The notes: generated by a model from the letters alone, not told the origin. Positions 26,546 through 39,384 are shown, numbered from the stretch's first letter. The stretch is 64,000 bases of DNA from Tigriopus japonicus (GCA_010645155.1 CM021318.1:4789463-4853462), one strand, 5' to 3'. Numbers and translations are program-made.

Positions 26546-27801
26546 CTACTGAGAATGGATGAATCCTAATGAAATCTTACTGAAAATGGATGAATCCTAA
26601 TGAAATCTTACTGAGAATGGATGAAACCTAATGAAATCCTACTGAGAATGGATGAATTCTAATGAAATCCTACTGAGAATGGATGAATCCTAATGAAATC
26701 CTACTGAGAATGGATGAATCCTAATGAAATCCTACTGAGAATGGATGAATCCTAATGAAATCCTACTGAGAATGGATGAATCCTAATGAAATCCTACTGA
26801 GAATGGATGAATCCTAATGAAATCCTACTGAGAATGGATGAATCCTAATGAAATCCTACTGAGAATGGATGAATCCTAATGAAATCCTACTGAGAATGGA
26901 TGAATCCTAATGAAATCCTACTGAGAATGGATGAATCCTAATGAAATCCTACTGAGAATGGATGAATCCTAATGAAATCCTACTGAGAATGGATGAATCC
27001 TAATGAAATCCTACTGAGAATGGATGAATCCTAATGAAATCCTACTGAGAATGGATGAATCCTAATGAAATCCTACTGAGAATGGATGAATCCTAATGAA
27101 ATCCTACTGAGAATGGATGAATCCTAATGAAATCCTACTGAGAATGGATGAATCCTAATGAAATCCTACTGAGAATGGATGAATCCTAATGAAATCCTAC
27201 TGAGAATGGATGAATCCTAATGAAATCCTACTGAGAATGGATGAATCCTAATGAAATCCTACTGAGAATGGATGAATCCTAATGAAATCCTACTGAGAAT
27301 GGATGAATCCTAATGAAATCCTACTGAGAATGGATGAATCCTAATGAAATCCTACTGAAAATGGATGAATCCTAATGAAATCCTACTGAGAATGGATGAA
27401 TCCTAATGAAATCCTACTGAGAATGGATGAATCCTAATGAAATCCTACTGAGAATGGATGAATCCTAATTAAATCCTACTGAAAATGGATGAATCCTAAT
27501 TAAATCCTACTGAGAATGGATGAATCCTAATGACATCCTACTGAGAATGGATGAATCCTAATGACATCCTACTGAGAATGGATGAATCCTAATTAAATCC
27601 TACTGACAATGGATGAATCCTCATTAAATCTTACTGAGAATGGATGAATCCTCATTAAATCCTACTGAGAATCGATGAATCCTAATTAAATCCTACTGAG
27701 AATGGATGAATCCTAATGAAATCCTACTGAGAATGGATGAATCCTAATTAAATCCTACTGAGAATGGATGAATCCTAATTAAATCCTATTGAGAATGGAT
27801 G
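26546..27801. repeat. 31-bp minisatellite, about 41 copies
   Basis: The unit is CTACTGAGAATGGATGAATC followed by an 11-base tail, CTAATGAAATC. The first and last unit starts (26546 and 27786) are exactly 40 x 31 bases apart, so the register is kept with no net indel. Central copies are virtually identical. Variants (TTACTG, AATTAAATC, GACATC, CTCATTAAATC) concentrate near the edges, mainly the right one. Every frame has stops, so it is not coding. Confidence 0.95.
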
Positions 27802-28983
27802 AGCTAGCCCTTTTCTGGAAATGCTTTATCACAATAAAAGCGAGAATCTCAAGAAGGTTTGAGATCCTACAGAACTCAAACCTTACGCCTCCTGAGAAAC
27901 ATTTACAGACTCTTTCTTTTCTCTACAGCTTTACTTTGTTTGTCAGTCTGTCTTAAAGTATGTTTAAAGGCTCAAGATTTGTTAACTTTGGGTATTTGAT
28001 TTCTTTTAACAAATTGTTGAATGAAGTGTTTTTGTATGGATCCTTAAGCCAAATGAGAAATCGTTTCAATGGATTCTTATCAGCACTGATTTGGCTAAAT
28101 GTTAATACACTTTTTAGGACACAAATTTGCTTATTTATCTACATTAAAAAACATTTATCTGCTAAAAGAAGAATATATTCAATTCAGCCTTGTTTTCTTG
28201 TTCATGAAATGGAATCATCACTTAAAAGGTGACATTATCGTGGCCTATCCGCTTAATCACTTGGCAGATTTACCCCGTGATTCAGAGAGACAGAAACCCA
28301 AGCGGTAATGTGGACAAGCGATGATAATATTTGCTAATAGGTGACATTTTTGCACTTTATCCTTGAAAACCTGACCGTTTTTCCTTATGCTCCAGCCAAT
28401 AAGTGTTTAGAATTCCAATCTACACAAAAAACAATGGTTTAATCATAAAATGTAACTTGGGTAAATAGAGTAAAAATAGCCTGTGCTCTATTTTGACAGG
28501 AATTTTATAACGAGTCAATCAATTTCAAAAATATTTTGCCTGAGCACACCTAAAACTGTTTTCGTCAATTGGCTTTTGTACAAGTTGATCACAAACGTAA
28601 TGTGTCACTAATGTAATGATTCTTGATTTGGTATGAGACTCCAATTCGTGACAACCCTATAAGCACTCGACAGTTCTGATTTTTTAGAGAATTTTTCCTA
28701 TTAAAAACATTTTGGTGCATTCAAATCAGTTTTCCATCTTGCCTGTTGAGTTACAAGGTCAGGCCTTAATTTAGCTCAAGATTGGACAAGGCTTACACGA
28801 ATTTGGAAATTAAAGATAAGAAAGAGGACAAATAACTATTCACAACCCAAAATAAATAATCTGCAGTTGCATCTCGCGTGCAACTCCTAACAGATTACAG
28901 TCCAACAAATCGTGGAGCTTACGTTGTTAAATCCAACATAGTTGATTTCGCTGGTGATTGCGCTTCAATTTTCATTTTTCCAG
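27802..28983. other. No gene recognised; upstream region of the cysteine-rich receptor-like gene
   Basis: Short open frames at about 27960-28310 show no family features. A small palindrome, GTTGCATCTCGCGTGCAAC, lies at about 28866-28884. A pyrimidine-rich acceptor, TTTCATTTTTCCAG, ends at 28983, so a 5' UTR intron may end there. Confidence 0.35.
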
Positions 28984-29004
28984 GGATCAACATCTACATG
29001 CATC

Positions 29005-32000
29005 ATGCAACTGATAACTGTGACCTTTTGCTTTGGCATAGTTCTTTTTGCCAACTCGCTTATTGGTGAGGTAAGAAATATTGTCAAACTCTGTTAAAGG
29101 ATTCAGTTTTTGTCCTTTATAGTACAGCTAATCAAATAATTTAAAAAAATCCAACATTTATTTCAGACTCAACAAAAATGTTTTAAAGGTCATGATTGAT
29201 TTTGAAAACTGAATATTTAGTTCAACTTTTAAGATTAAGCATGACTTTTACTGATGAGCCCAAGCTTGTGTCATCAACAGACCATACAGAAAATATGTTA
29301 TTTTAGGCAATGTTTTGAATTTCTGATGTTGGAATCATTTTTCCCATAAGTTAAATTTGCCTCATATTAAAGAGGTTGTTTTGAACTATAATATCTAAAT
29401 GTTTGGTCTGCGTCAGGAAAGGCTACAAGCAAGGGTATTTTAAAAACTGGTCTAACTGAAGTTTTGTTTAAACATAAGCTACGTAGACGCTAGCTTTCAT
29501 TTAAGCCCATTTTAGAAGCCTAGGAGCAATCCGTCAATTGATGCAATAAGTTTGAAGTTTTTATTCCCAAACGCAAAGATATGATCTAAATTTGTCTTTG
29601 ACGTAAGATTGGCCAAGCTACCGAAAAGAATGGCCAAGCTACCGACAAAAATCTCATTTGAGGATGAAAATGTCAAAAACTTCTCATTAGGGTAGTTGTT
29701 TAGTTAGGACCATTGGAAGTATAGAAGAGTATTGTGAAGCACACTATGAAAAAATACCTGTTTTGAGAATTCTTGAAATTTAGTTTTATTAAGAAGACGA
29801 TACTTGCCCATCGCATGATTTCCTATATTACGGTTTATTTTTTGGTGTCCTAACAAGTTGTTACTCACTAGTGATGGACCGAAAGCGCTTTCGGCCGAAA
29901 TTTCGGTTTCGGTTTCGGTTATGCCTACCGAAACCGAAAGCAGACATGCACTATAAAGGATGGACTTTGACAATAAAATCGAAAAAAATTTCGTCCAAGA
30001 ACCTCTGAAATTCAAGTTTCCTGATCTTTCAAAATTTGCGACTACTCAACATCGAACACATGAGCAATTTAATCTTTAAGGTGGATTTTGCATTTATACA
30101 ATTTTGTAGTCAGCTGCTTTTGGTTTCGGTTTCGGTTAAGCCATCTTTCGGCCGAAACTTTCGGTTTCGGTTATGAGCCCTTTCGGTCCATCACTATTAC
30201 TCACCCACTCCAATATTAAAGAATGGAGTTAAAAGGGCAAATGTCTTGCAAAAATGATTAATTAGAAGCAATGAAATAACAATTGATGAAGCGAAGTTTT
30301 AAAATTCAACCATGTCTACTTGTTGATCAATGAAGCAGGTTGCTTTGTTTTAATGACAAACAAAGGTAACTCCAAGTTTGTCTCATTTGAAAGCTTTTAT
30401 TTCAGTAAGAACATCGTCTTGCTTCAAATTAGTAATTTCAAAATAGGGATGGACCTAAAGGGCTCTTAACCGAAACCGCAGGTACAAGAGTGCTAAACCA
30501 AAACCGAAAGCGACTGACTGCAATGGCATATACAATCATCACTAGAGAAAGGAAGTTAAGACGAATAAAACTGTCAAATTAGACGAAAAAAGACGAATAA
30601 AATTACCTGATTAGACGAATAAAATTGCCCGATTAGACGAAAAAGACGAAAAAAACTGACAAATACGACAAAAAAGACGAAAAACCTGACAAAAACGGCA
30701 AGAAAGACTAATGAATTGCCTGTAAAGAAGATTAAAAGTGCTGCCCATAAAGTAGACAAAATGTGTGGCCCAATTGAGGGGAAACAGCTACACCCTTGTG
30801 CAAAACGGCAAAATCTACAAAGTTAACAAACGCCAAAGTGCCGAATAAGCAAGAAATGGTCAGTGGAACATATAAATTTAAAAAAACCTAGAGCTTAAAA
30901 CCGCCCTTATTTCAACGTTTTCAATCGAGCAATATTTAGAAGCAGATTTGCTGACATTAATTCTTCGAATAGTCAGATAGCCTTTTCAATCCAATTTTCT
31001 TTCTTTGTGTCAGGAAACTCTACAAGTTAAAATGTAAGTGTGGATCAGATTTTGTTGACCAAGTTTTGGCGTTGAACTTTTTTAAAAGTGTCTATTTTTT
31101 TTAATTCCAAATTTGAGAAAAAAAGCTTGAAATCTAAGAAACGTTCCAATTTTGGACTAATTAGATGAAAAAAGTTGAGTGAAATTGCCGGATTAGACGA
31201 AAAAAGACGAATAAAATCCAAATTAGACGAATAAGGGTAAAATAGACGAATAAAGACGAAAAAGTAAGGGACACTTAAGTTCCTATCCCTAGTCATCACT
31301 CATCATTAGAGGCAAGATTTTTAGGTGAAAAATTAGAAAATAATTTTTCACCTTTTTTACTGCTTTTGATGGAAAAATTTTTTTTTTGCCCTTTTTAGCA
31401 AAAAAAATATTTTTTTTTGACAATTTTTGGGACAAAAGGTTGATAAATGCCGAGATTTACAACATTTACCACCTGGTTTAGAGAAAGTGATTTCTAAATG
31501 GTCATATTTATACTATCACTAAGGAAGGGCATTGATTTAAATTCACATTAAACTTCAAGAGGCTAGAGGCAGTTCTTTGAAAAATGTAGAAAGGAGTAAA
31601 ATTTACAATTATTTTTTTCCATTGGCCTTCCAAAGAAAAAGGTTGGTAGTGCATTTATCTAACTTCTTCATTTTTTAAAGAATTGGCTTCTGGGCACTGC
31701 GCAAAAAAACAGCGCATTGGAGGTTTTGTGAGTCAATCAAATTTGGCGCCTCAAATGACAAGCTCGTAAACTTGTCCATGTTGAAAATGATGGTTCAAAT
31801 GGCACAACTTGGTAAGAGTGTGGTGTGGGTGTGGTATGGTAGCTGACTGCGCCATGCAGTGTGAGGCTACTGAGGTAATCAACGGCAATAATACTTCACA
31901 TTATATATTCCGATAGAAATTCAAACAGTCTCAAATAAGGATAAAAAGCGTGTCAGGTGAATCGGGATTCTCAGGGTGACCTCGGTATACTTCAACATTC

Positions 32001-32986
32001 CAATACGTTCACCAATGTAAGTGCTTCTATTGTAAAAGGCGCACAATAAGAACCTTTTTTTTACTTTTTTTGGTTATTTTCTTCACCTATTTACCACTTT
32101 TTTTGGCTTTTTTCTTCACCTAAAAATCCTGGCTCTACTCATCATACATATAAAAATGCTATTGCTAGTGAGTAAAAACAAGGCAAAAAACGAATTTGCA
32201 AAAAAAAGGTTGCTCATTTTTTTGTAGCTGGTTGCTGCTTGTAACTTCCACTAAATGGAATGCGATTACCTGTAAACAAGTAAATCATAAATACAATTTA
32301 TAGAATTAACAAATATAGGGAAAAAATTAAGTTTGCACTAAAAAAACAACTTTTGGTCAAAATGTCCGAGCCCTACACATTATGCTCCAAACACTTTAAG
32401 AATCTATTGATTCTTTTATCTACAAATATATGAATCATTCTAACCTAGAGCAATATTTAGAAGCAGATTTGCTGACATTAATTCTTCAAATAGTCATATG
32501 CAAACTGTTTGGAAGAAGAAGGTTCTGTAAAAATTCTCAAACGCACTTTCACTGTTTTAAAATCATTGAAGAAAACACCAACAGTAAGTTCATACTGCAT
32601 ATTTTTGCAAAAACAAACCCTACACAATGAATGGGGGTGGTTTTGTAAATTAAATTTAAAGGAGGGTGGTCGGCACAGATTCTTTAAATTTATTGTGGTA
32701 AATTTAGTGTATTTAGTTTTTGTTTTGGAATGATTTGTAGGATCACTTCTGGAATAATAATTTGCAAGATCGTTTGTGTTTTTCAGACTTGTGAAAGATC
32801 CTCCGATTGTCCCGAGGGTTTGTTTTGCAACGACAAAGACTTTTGCGCTAAATGTCGCTCTTGCAACGAATTTAAGCGTGAAAATAAGACGCTTGAGGTC
32901 TCCTGTGTCACAAATGAAGGTGATTGTGGCAATTGTTCGCCCGGATTTATAGAGGAAGAGCTGACACAATCAAGAAACATGATACG
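29005..32986 (+). CDS. Secreted or single-pass cysteine-rich (TNF-receptor-like) protein, first two coding exons
   Basis: Exon 29005-29070 starts at ATG and encodes 22 residues that read as a classic signal peptide (MQLITVTFCFGIVLFANSL). It ends at GAG before GTAAGA. Exon 32787-32986 follows TTTTTCAG in the same phase and encodes 66 residues before GTAAGT, leaving a split codon. It carries nine cysteines in the order CxxxxxC, CxxxxxC, CxxC and CxxC, then SC, DC, and GNCSPGF. This spacing resembles a TNF-receptor cysteine-rich domain like those of arthropod Wengen/Grindelwald receptors, but I cannot separate those options. The transmembrane and cytoplasmic exons were not found with confidence. 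Intron 29071-32786 carries at least three MITE insertions and a fragment of a fourth. The exon pair is well supported by splice signals and phase. The family call is tentative. Confidence 0.55.
29869..30196. mobile_element. hAT-type MITE with TTTCGG repeats, target duplication TTACTCAC
   Basis: The ends TAGTGATGGACCG and CGGTCCATCACTA (the latter slightly diverged inside) are inverted. TTACTCAC flanks both sides (29861-29868 and 30197-30204). The interior near each end is a run of GGTTTCGGTTTCGG words. The length is 328 bp. A second copy of the same length, inverted, lies at 53157-53484. It sits in the intron of the cysteine-rich receptor-like gene. Confidence 0.85.
30444..30542. mobile_element. 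Truncated copy of the TAGGGATGGACC MITE family
   Basis: It begins TAGGGATGGACC, continues with AACCGAAACCG words, and keeps a degenerate ATCATCAC end. About 230 bases of the 328-bp family interior are missing. The next element (30543-31291) is inserted directly at its right end. Confidence 0.5.
30543..31291. mobile_element. hAT-type non-autonomous element carrying GACGAATAAAA repeats
   Basis: The ends TAGAGAAAGGAAGTTAAG and CTTAAGTTCCTATCCCTA are imperfect inverted repeats. The flanks ATCATCAC and GTCATCAC agree at 7 of 8 bases. Both ends are rich in GACGAAAAAAGACGAATAAA words. The middle holds unique sequence that recurs, inverted, in the larger relative at 39597-41080. A short piece of the middle (GCAATATTTAGAAGCAGATT) recurs at about 32449-32505. 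It has no coding capacity. Confidence 0.7.
31307..32137. mobile_element. hAT-type non-autonomous element, target duplication CTCATCAT
   Basis: The left end TAGAGGCAAGATTTTTAGG pairs with the right end CCTAAAAATCCTGGCTCTA. CTCATCAT occurs at 31299-31306 and 32138-32145. The interior is T- and A-rich with poly-T runs near both ends and no open frame. It lies only 15 bases after the previous element. Confidence 0.8.
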
Positions 32987-33837
32987 GTAAGTTATCAATA
33001 TTAAATGGCGTAATATTTTGCGTTTATTGATTTAATAGAATTGCAAGAGGAAACACAAAACTGGAGCGAGATCCAATTATTATTTTTTAAAGTTTTGGTG
33101 GTTGTGGATTTCTTACTACCCTTACAAGGACCGCCGTTAAAACCGCGGTAAAACAAAGAAAATCCCAAGTATAACTTAAACAATCAACATTACTATGATC
33201 TTTGGTCTCCCAACGAGTTACTTTGGACAGATCTGGACAACCCTTGAATGGTTGGTTGATTATGAATGGCATTTAAAAAATGTCTAACCCTGCTTTAAAA
33301 ATTGAATGAGGTCAGCTGCTACATTCTACACTTCTAATTTCTGGAGTCGCTTCCAACTACTGTATACAAGCGCTTTCTCACTCCTGAGATCAGTGTTTCT
33401 GGCTCGAAAGCTCGTGTAGAAGCTCGAGCGAACGGTTCGGCCTTTCAATGTTGCTCAATGCACGAACCGTTCGAAGCTTGGGCTCGCGAGCATCGAGCCA
33501 CACGGAATTCAAGTTCAGACACGCACGGAAACTAGAAATACTAGAAGGCAGAGATTGGCATTCAAATCTATGATTGCCCGACCCGCCACGGACTGTCTGT
33601 GACGTCATTCATCATGCGGGAAGCCGAAGTTCATGATTAAAGGAACCTTTTCTTCTAAGAAACACATCTAAACTATTTCGCTCATCTGATAGGGCAGTTT
33701 GGTTATTGAAAATCCTCAAGTCTGCTGGAAATGTGTCTAAGGTATTAACCTGATATGCAAAAAATGAATTTCAACTAGTGTGGAGTTTAACTAGGGGCCG
33801 ATTAATTCACATGATTGGGTGATTGACAACAAAATCT
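32987..33837. other. No gene recognised; short hairpin only
   Basis: This would be the third intron of the cysteine-rich gene, or intergenic sequence. The only structure I see is an inverted pair, CGAACGGTTCG and CGAACCGTTCG, at about 33430-33475. Open frames here are short and featureless. Confidence 0.35.
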
Positions 33838-34109
33838 CAGTGATGTGAAATCTCGCCTTGCGCAAGTTTTTTCACGGGAGGTGGCAGGGTAGGGTTACGT
33901 TTTAGAGAATGGGTGCTTTGCTCTGGTATATGAGCAAACACGAATTTGAGGTTGATTTGCAACCCTGCTCAGAAGTCACAAAAGTCAGGGATGCCTTGCC
34001 TTTTGTCGCTTCTCAAAGAAAAAAAACCTGTTTATGAAGGCTGGTAGACAGTGGGGAATATAATTTCACTGAAGAAAATTGGCAACCCCAGCACCAGGTC
34101 AGATCACTA
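33838..34109. mobile_element. Diverged copy of the 22870 MITE family
   Basis: The ends are CAGTGATGTGA and TCAGATCACTA. The interior shares GGTAGGGT, GCAACCCTG, TCAGAAGTCACAAAAG and AAACCTGTTT with the element at 22870-23167, in the same order. No target duplication is visible, in keeping with greater age. Confidence 0.65.
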
Positions 34110-34360
34110 CCAAATCAACAAAGAAGAAGTGCTCTGGTTTGTTGTTGAACTTTGTTAGAATTAGCTGAAAGTTCAACTGAATGCTCTTGACCAATCACCA
34201 GCGTGAATCATCGGCACCGTGTGTTAGCCTACGAATGCCAATATCTATCTTAGTGTATCTACACGGAAACCGTATTACTGTACAGTGATGTTCCCCCCTT
34301 GTCTATGAGCGTCAGGAAGCTTACAAGCTTACAGATTTCAATGCATGGTGCAATGGACCG

Positions 34361-34556
34361 TGGAATGATTTCATGTACTAGGTTTGGTGTTCTCTCTTTC
34401 TATTCTTCCGGTTCACTTCCAATACCAGTTCCCCGACATTTTTCTCCACCTCATGATTCTTCTCTTACTCCTTGTACCGTTCACATCACTCTCATCCAAT
34501 CACCCGAATTATACATACTCTTTATTATACTTGAGTTCCTGCATACAATCTTTCCG
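34361..34556 (+). repeat. 5' LTR of the Gypsy element
   Basis: It starts TGGAATGATTTCATG and ends ACAATCTTTCCG, and matches 39385-39580 over its whole 196 bases with a handful of substitutions. The sequence TGGCGCAGTCGG follows immediately. Confidence 0.85.
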
Positions 34557-34575
34557 TGGCGCAGTCGGTTACTCG
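34557..34575 (+). promoter_or_regulatory. Candidate tRNA primer-binding site
   Basis: TGGCGCAGTCGGTTACTCG starts directly after the 5' LTR. TGG is the complement of a tRNA CCA end, as expected for a minus-strand primer site. The tRNA species is not identified. Confidence 0.5.
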
Positions 34576-34910
34576 TATTGTGGCCCGTGGAACGATAACC
34601 GACTTGCATCGGCGATTTTCTTCCGTCTTCGTTGGATCCCTCCATCGCTTTCGTTGGATCTCTCCTTTGGTTGGTTTCGATTTCATCGTTGGATGCAATA
34701 CACCTGCTCTCCTGGTTGATTTGGATTTGTTGATCGGTGGATTTTCATCACTGGATTGTGGATTTTCCCTAGTATCATATTCGAGATTATTTCATCGGAT
34801 CGCTCCAAGCGTTATCTTATATGATCGAGATTGTTTTGGACACATCAGTGGAGTATCCGTGGATCAACTTCGTCGGTTGAGTATCTCGCACTTTTACCAT
34901 TATTCTTAAT

Positions 34911-37900
34911 TTGGCTAGTCGAGACGATCTTTTGCCTTTGAAAGCCTCTCGAAGAGGTTATAAGGGTCTCACCACGAAGTATAGGCGTACTGCTTTAGAC
35001 GCTATTAAGGCTTTCGTTGAAGGCGATGATCCATTTTATGTTGAATCTAAGCTCGAATCTTGGGAAAAGAAATTAGTTCAATTCCGAAATGCCGAGGATT
35101 TGGTTGTATGCCATCCTGCGGCTGATGATAATGACATGGACAAGGATTTGGATGACCATGAGGACGCGTTTGATAAGGCTAAGCTTAAAGTTTGAGGATT
35201 TCGTCAAGATTTTGACCGTGCTAGGGAAGCTAGTTCTTCTGGTGTTTCGGATATTTCCCCGAATATTTCTCCTAATCCTGGACTTCCCAAATTGAACATC
35301 AAACGTCCTCCTGTTTTGGAAGAGGATACAGATTTACGTTCCTTTATTCAATGGTGTCATCTCTGGAACAATTACGCGAATTTATTGGCGTTATCCAAAC
35401 GGGACAGAACTACCCAAGTATCGTTGTTTTGGGAGTGCTGTAGCCCCGGATTTTTCCAGATTATCCAACATTCTCTTGGGATCAAGCCGGATACCGGCCG
35501 AGAAGTGGATGAAATTATCCAAATGATACGCGATCATTTGAGGAGTCTTCGGAGTGTGCACCTAGATATGCGAGATCTCCTACTCGTCAGGCAACAAGAT
35601 GGGCAAGATTATACTAGCCTTTGCAATGTTCTCCGAGAACAAGCCGATTTCGCGGATTTAGCCAATATTACCCAAGATAAGTTGTTAATAGCTTTATTGC
35701 TTTAAGCCATGAAGTGTGAAGACGACAAGATGAAGGTTATGGAGCGAAACCCGCAAACATTTGATGAAGCTCGTCATCAAATTCTCGAGCTGGAGACGTC
35801 CCGTCATGGGGCGAAGGGTATGTCGCAAGCACCTCATCATGTTTTCGCGGCTCGATCCAAGTCACAGTATCGTTCTCAGAAAGATTTCAAATCTGTCAAA
35901 AAATCGTTTGATGCTTCTTGCAAGTATTGTGGGCGGTTTGCTCATCCCCGTGAGAAATGTCCAGCTCAAAAGAGCCAATGTCGAACTTGTAATCAAAAGG
36001 GTCATTGGGATAAAGTATGCCGATCTCGATCCCTAGACACTAAAGTTCGTCAAGAGACCAAACAGTTTTCTTCTTCTCGAGTTGGTTCTCTTAAACTTCA
36101 CAGGGCTTCTTCTCACATTTCGAGCACTGTTTCAAACGAGATTGAGATCGGAATTACACCTGTGGGTTACGGTGGATATCCGATCAGGATCACATTTTGT
36201 GCTGATACCGGTGCAGACATCTCTGTTATGGGTGTTGAACTCTTCACAAAATCCGGCCTTCGCAAAATTGTGTCTCTCTCGGACAGTTTGATTGAGGACG
36301 TGATTGGCATCAATGGAACATCCATTAAACAAATGGGCATGTTTTCCGCAACTTTATCCATCGGCGATATATCTGCTGAGGAAATTCCGATCGTGGTATG
36401 TCATGGATTGAGGGACGCTTACCTCAGTCTCGATGCCTGCAAGGCTCTCACGATTATTGATGGGAATTTTCCATCTCCTAAACCTAAAGTGGCTTCGTTG
36501 TTGCTCCCAAATCCTTCTCATTCAAAGGCGCTTTTTTGGAAAGATCGCGAATCATGGATTTCTCAACTTCCTAATGAGGCTGGACCAGACGTCTTCAAGA
36601 TGATCGAGTCCAAGTTGAGAGATATCTATTCCAAAGTGTTTGACAGTGATACTCTCCGTCCAATGACTGGCCCTATCGTTGGAGAACCAATGGTTATACA
36701 TCTTAAGGATGATGCTCGACCATTTGCAATCCATGTGGCTCGTCAGATTCCTTTTGCAAGTGAAAAAATACTTGAAAAAATTCTCGTTAATTTGGTCAAA
36801 CAACGTGTGATCGTACCTGTTGGCGATGTCGCAACAGAGTGGTGTCATCCCATTGTTCTTGTTCCCAAACACAATGGTGAACTTCGTCTATGCGTTGATC
36901 TCACTCGTTTGAATTCCGAGGTGAAGAGGAGCATTCACCCGACAAAAACGCCAACAGAGGCTATTTCTGGATTTTCGCCTCAGGATTCTTTCTTCGCCAA
37001 ACTCGACCTTGTCAAAGGGTACTGGCAGATGCCATTGGCAAAGGAATCCCAACCCCTCACCACATTCTTGACCCCATTCGGGAAGTTCATGTTTTTGAGA
37101 TCGCCCATGGGATTTGTGTCGACAGGGGATTCATTTTCATTTCGAGGCGATGTGGCCATGGCCGGATTAAAGGTTCACAAGGTCGTGGATGATATGGCTT
37201 GCGGCGAGGATACCTTGCCGAAGTTAGTTCGTACAGTCAGTGATGTCTTGGAGCGCTGCTTGACATTTGGATTGACTGTCAACTCGAAGAAAAGGATTTT
37301 AGCTTCATCTTCAATCAACTTCGTGGGATACCACATCAAGAAGGGAACCATTGAAGTGGATTCTTCCAAGGTGGATGCAATCCAAAAATTTCTAATTCCC
37401 GCTACTCTCACCGACCTCAGATCATTTTTGGGTTTGGTCAATCAATTGGGCAAATTCCTTCCAAACCTTGCCTCTTATACTTCTCCGTTTCGCCCTCTCC
37501 TCAAATCCAAGAACGCTTTCTTGTGGCTTGCCGAGCACACAAAGATTTTTGAGGAAACTAAGGCCGTGTTAGTCTCGCCTCCCGTGCTGGACATGTATGA
37601 TCCATCTCTTGAGACCATTCTTCTTACGGATGCGTCGAGATTGGGTCTTGGATTCGCCTTGACCCAACTGAAAGATGGAGTTCCGAAACTCATCCAATGC
37701 GGATCTCGCTTTCTCAAGGATTGTGAAAGTCGTTATGCGATGGTTGAACTCGAGACATTGGCGATTTATTGGGCCGTGAAAAAGTGCAATTTGTACTTGG
37801 CAGGAATTAATTTCCACGTCGTCACGGATCATAAGCCTCTCGTTTCTATTTTCAATCGTCAGATTCTGTCTGAAATAGAAAACCCTCGTGTTTTAAATTA

Positions 37901-39313
37901 TAGAACCCGTCTCATGGGCTATAACTTTGTTGTCGATTGGAAACAAGGCATTAATCACGCCATACCTGATGCTTTATCACGGGCTCCCGTCTCGAAGCCG
38001 GACGCGGATTCTGATCCATTGGGAGATCCTCGACCTTTGACAGTTGCATCACTCCGATCTGAGTATCTTGATCTCATTTTGGATGATATCATCAAGTTCG
38101 CTAAAACTGATGAAGCGTATTCCACGCTCAAGACAGCAATTTTGGCAGACACTGTCAAATGTGCCAAAAGTGGCTACGTTTCACTTTTCAAAAAGGTTGC
38201 GTCGGAGTTGTCCGTGGACGAAGACGTCGTTCTACGAAATAAACAGATCGTCATTCCACCATCGGCAGTTAAGGAGATCCTTCAACGACTCCATACTAGC
38301 CATCAGGGTGTGGAAAAGACCAAGCGGAGGGCTCGTCAAATCGTTTATTGGCCCGGATTTACATCCGATATCGCAAATAATGTGGCCGCTTGCCCACAAT
38401 GCATGTTTTTTCGCCCTTCCCATCAAGCCGAACCATTGGTCCAAGATTCTCCTCCCACCCGACCATTTCAAGTGGTTAGTGCTGATCTCTTCACGTATGG
38501 CCAATCTGAGTACTTGGTCTACTCCGATCGTCTTTCGGGATATCCGTTGGTGATCCAATATCGGACTTCACCCAATTCGTCCCTCTTGATGAAAGATTTC
38601 GCTCGAATGTTTTCGTTGTTTGGAGTGCCCAATGTGTTGCGCACTGACAATGGGCCCCAGTTTGCTTCTCAATCGTTTTCTCTTTTTCTGAAGAAATGGG
38701 GAGTCACGTGGATGTCCTCCTCTCCGTATTACCCTCAGAGCAATGGCCATGCTGAGGTTATGGTCAAGTCGGTCAAGCATTTGCTCGCCAAGACGGGTGG
38801 AGATTTCCATTCCGAAGATTTTGCGGAAGGAATGTTGGAATTCCGAAATACGCCGATGGCGGACCCGCCCAAAGAGTCTTTGGGAGACCCATTCGATCTC
38901 GAGTTCCGATCCACGAGGAACTTCTTCAAGGGGATTCGACCCAGGACGGGATTGAGGTAGAGATGCCTCTAGCTATCCCTCTCTCCTTACGCACAAAAGC
39001 TGCCGTGACCACAGATTCTCTGACAGCCGTTTATAATGGCAGCGTGGTGTTTGTTCAAAACCCAACCACGAGGCGTTGGGACAGGGAGGCCAAAATTATC
39101 AAATGCTACAAACGCCGATATTTACTTGAATTTAAAAATGGCTATAAATCATGGCGAAATCGCCGTTTCCTCCGTGCTTCTTTTTTAGACCCGCCAAAAG
39201 ATTCAGATGTTCCTTCAACCTTACCGAATGGAAAGGACACAATTGAAGACCCGGAACCCAGACGTGGCACCCGTTTTCGCCGAACCCCAAACCGACTGAA
39301 TTATGAGAAATAA
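34911..39313 (+). pseudogene. Gypsy gag-pol polyprotein, two in-frame stops and one frameshift
   Basis: One frame runs from 34911 to 38960. It begins at TTG with no ATG, and is broken by TGA at 35193 and TAA at 35703. A last segment in a different frame (38963-39313) continues the C-terminus. Gag is followed by two CCHC knuckles (CKYCGRFAHPREKC and CRTCNQKGHWDKVC, about 35925-36020) and an aspartic protease core, DTGAD (about 36200). Reverse transcriptase motifs include KLDLVKGYWQMPL and a VDDM active site (about 37185). RNase H motifs TDAS, ELE and TDHKPL follow. Integrase has an HH-CC zinc motif (ending CPQC) and the DDE triad (SADLF, RTDNGPQF, and the E of NGHAEV). The copy cannot make a full polyprotein. 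Confidence 0.9.
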
Positions 39314-39384
39314 GATTTGTAACAAATGCTTGTCTTTATTTTGATATTTTGTTTCATTGTGTTTCAAATCTTGAAAAGGGGAGT

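Noticed and set aside
26546..27801. CRISPR-like regular array
   Set aside because: Units are contiguous with no unique spacers, and the context is eukaryotic. It is a minisatellite.
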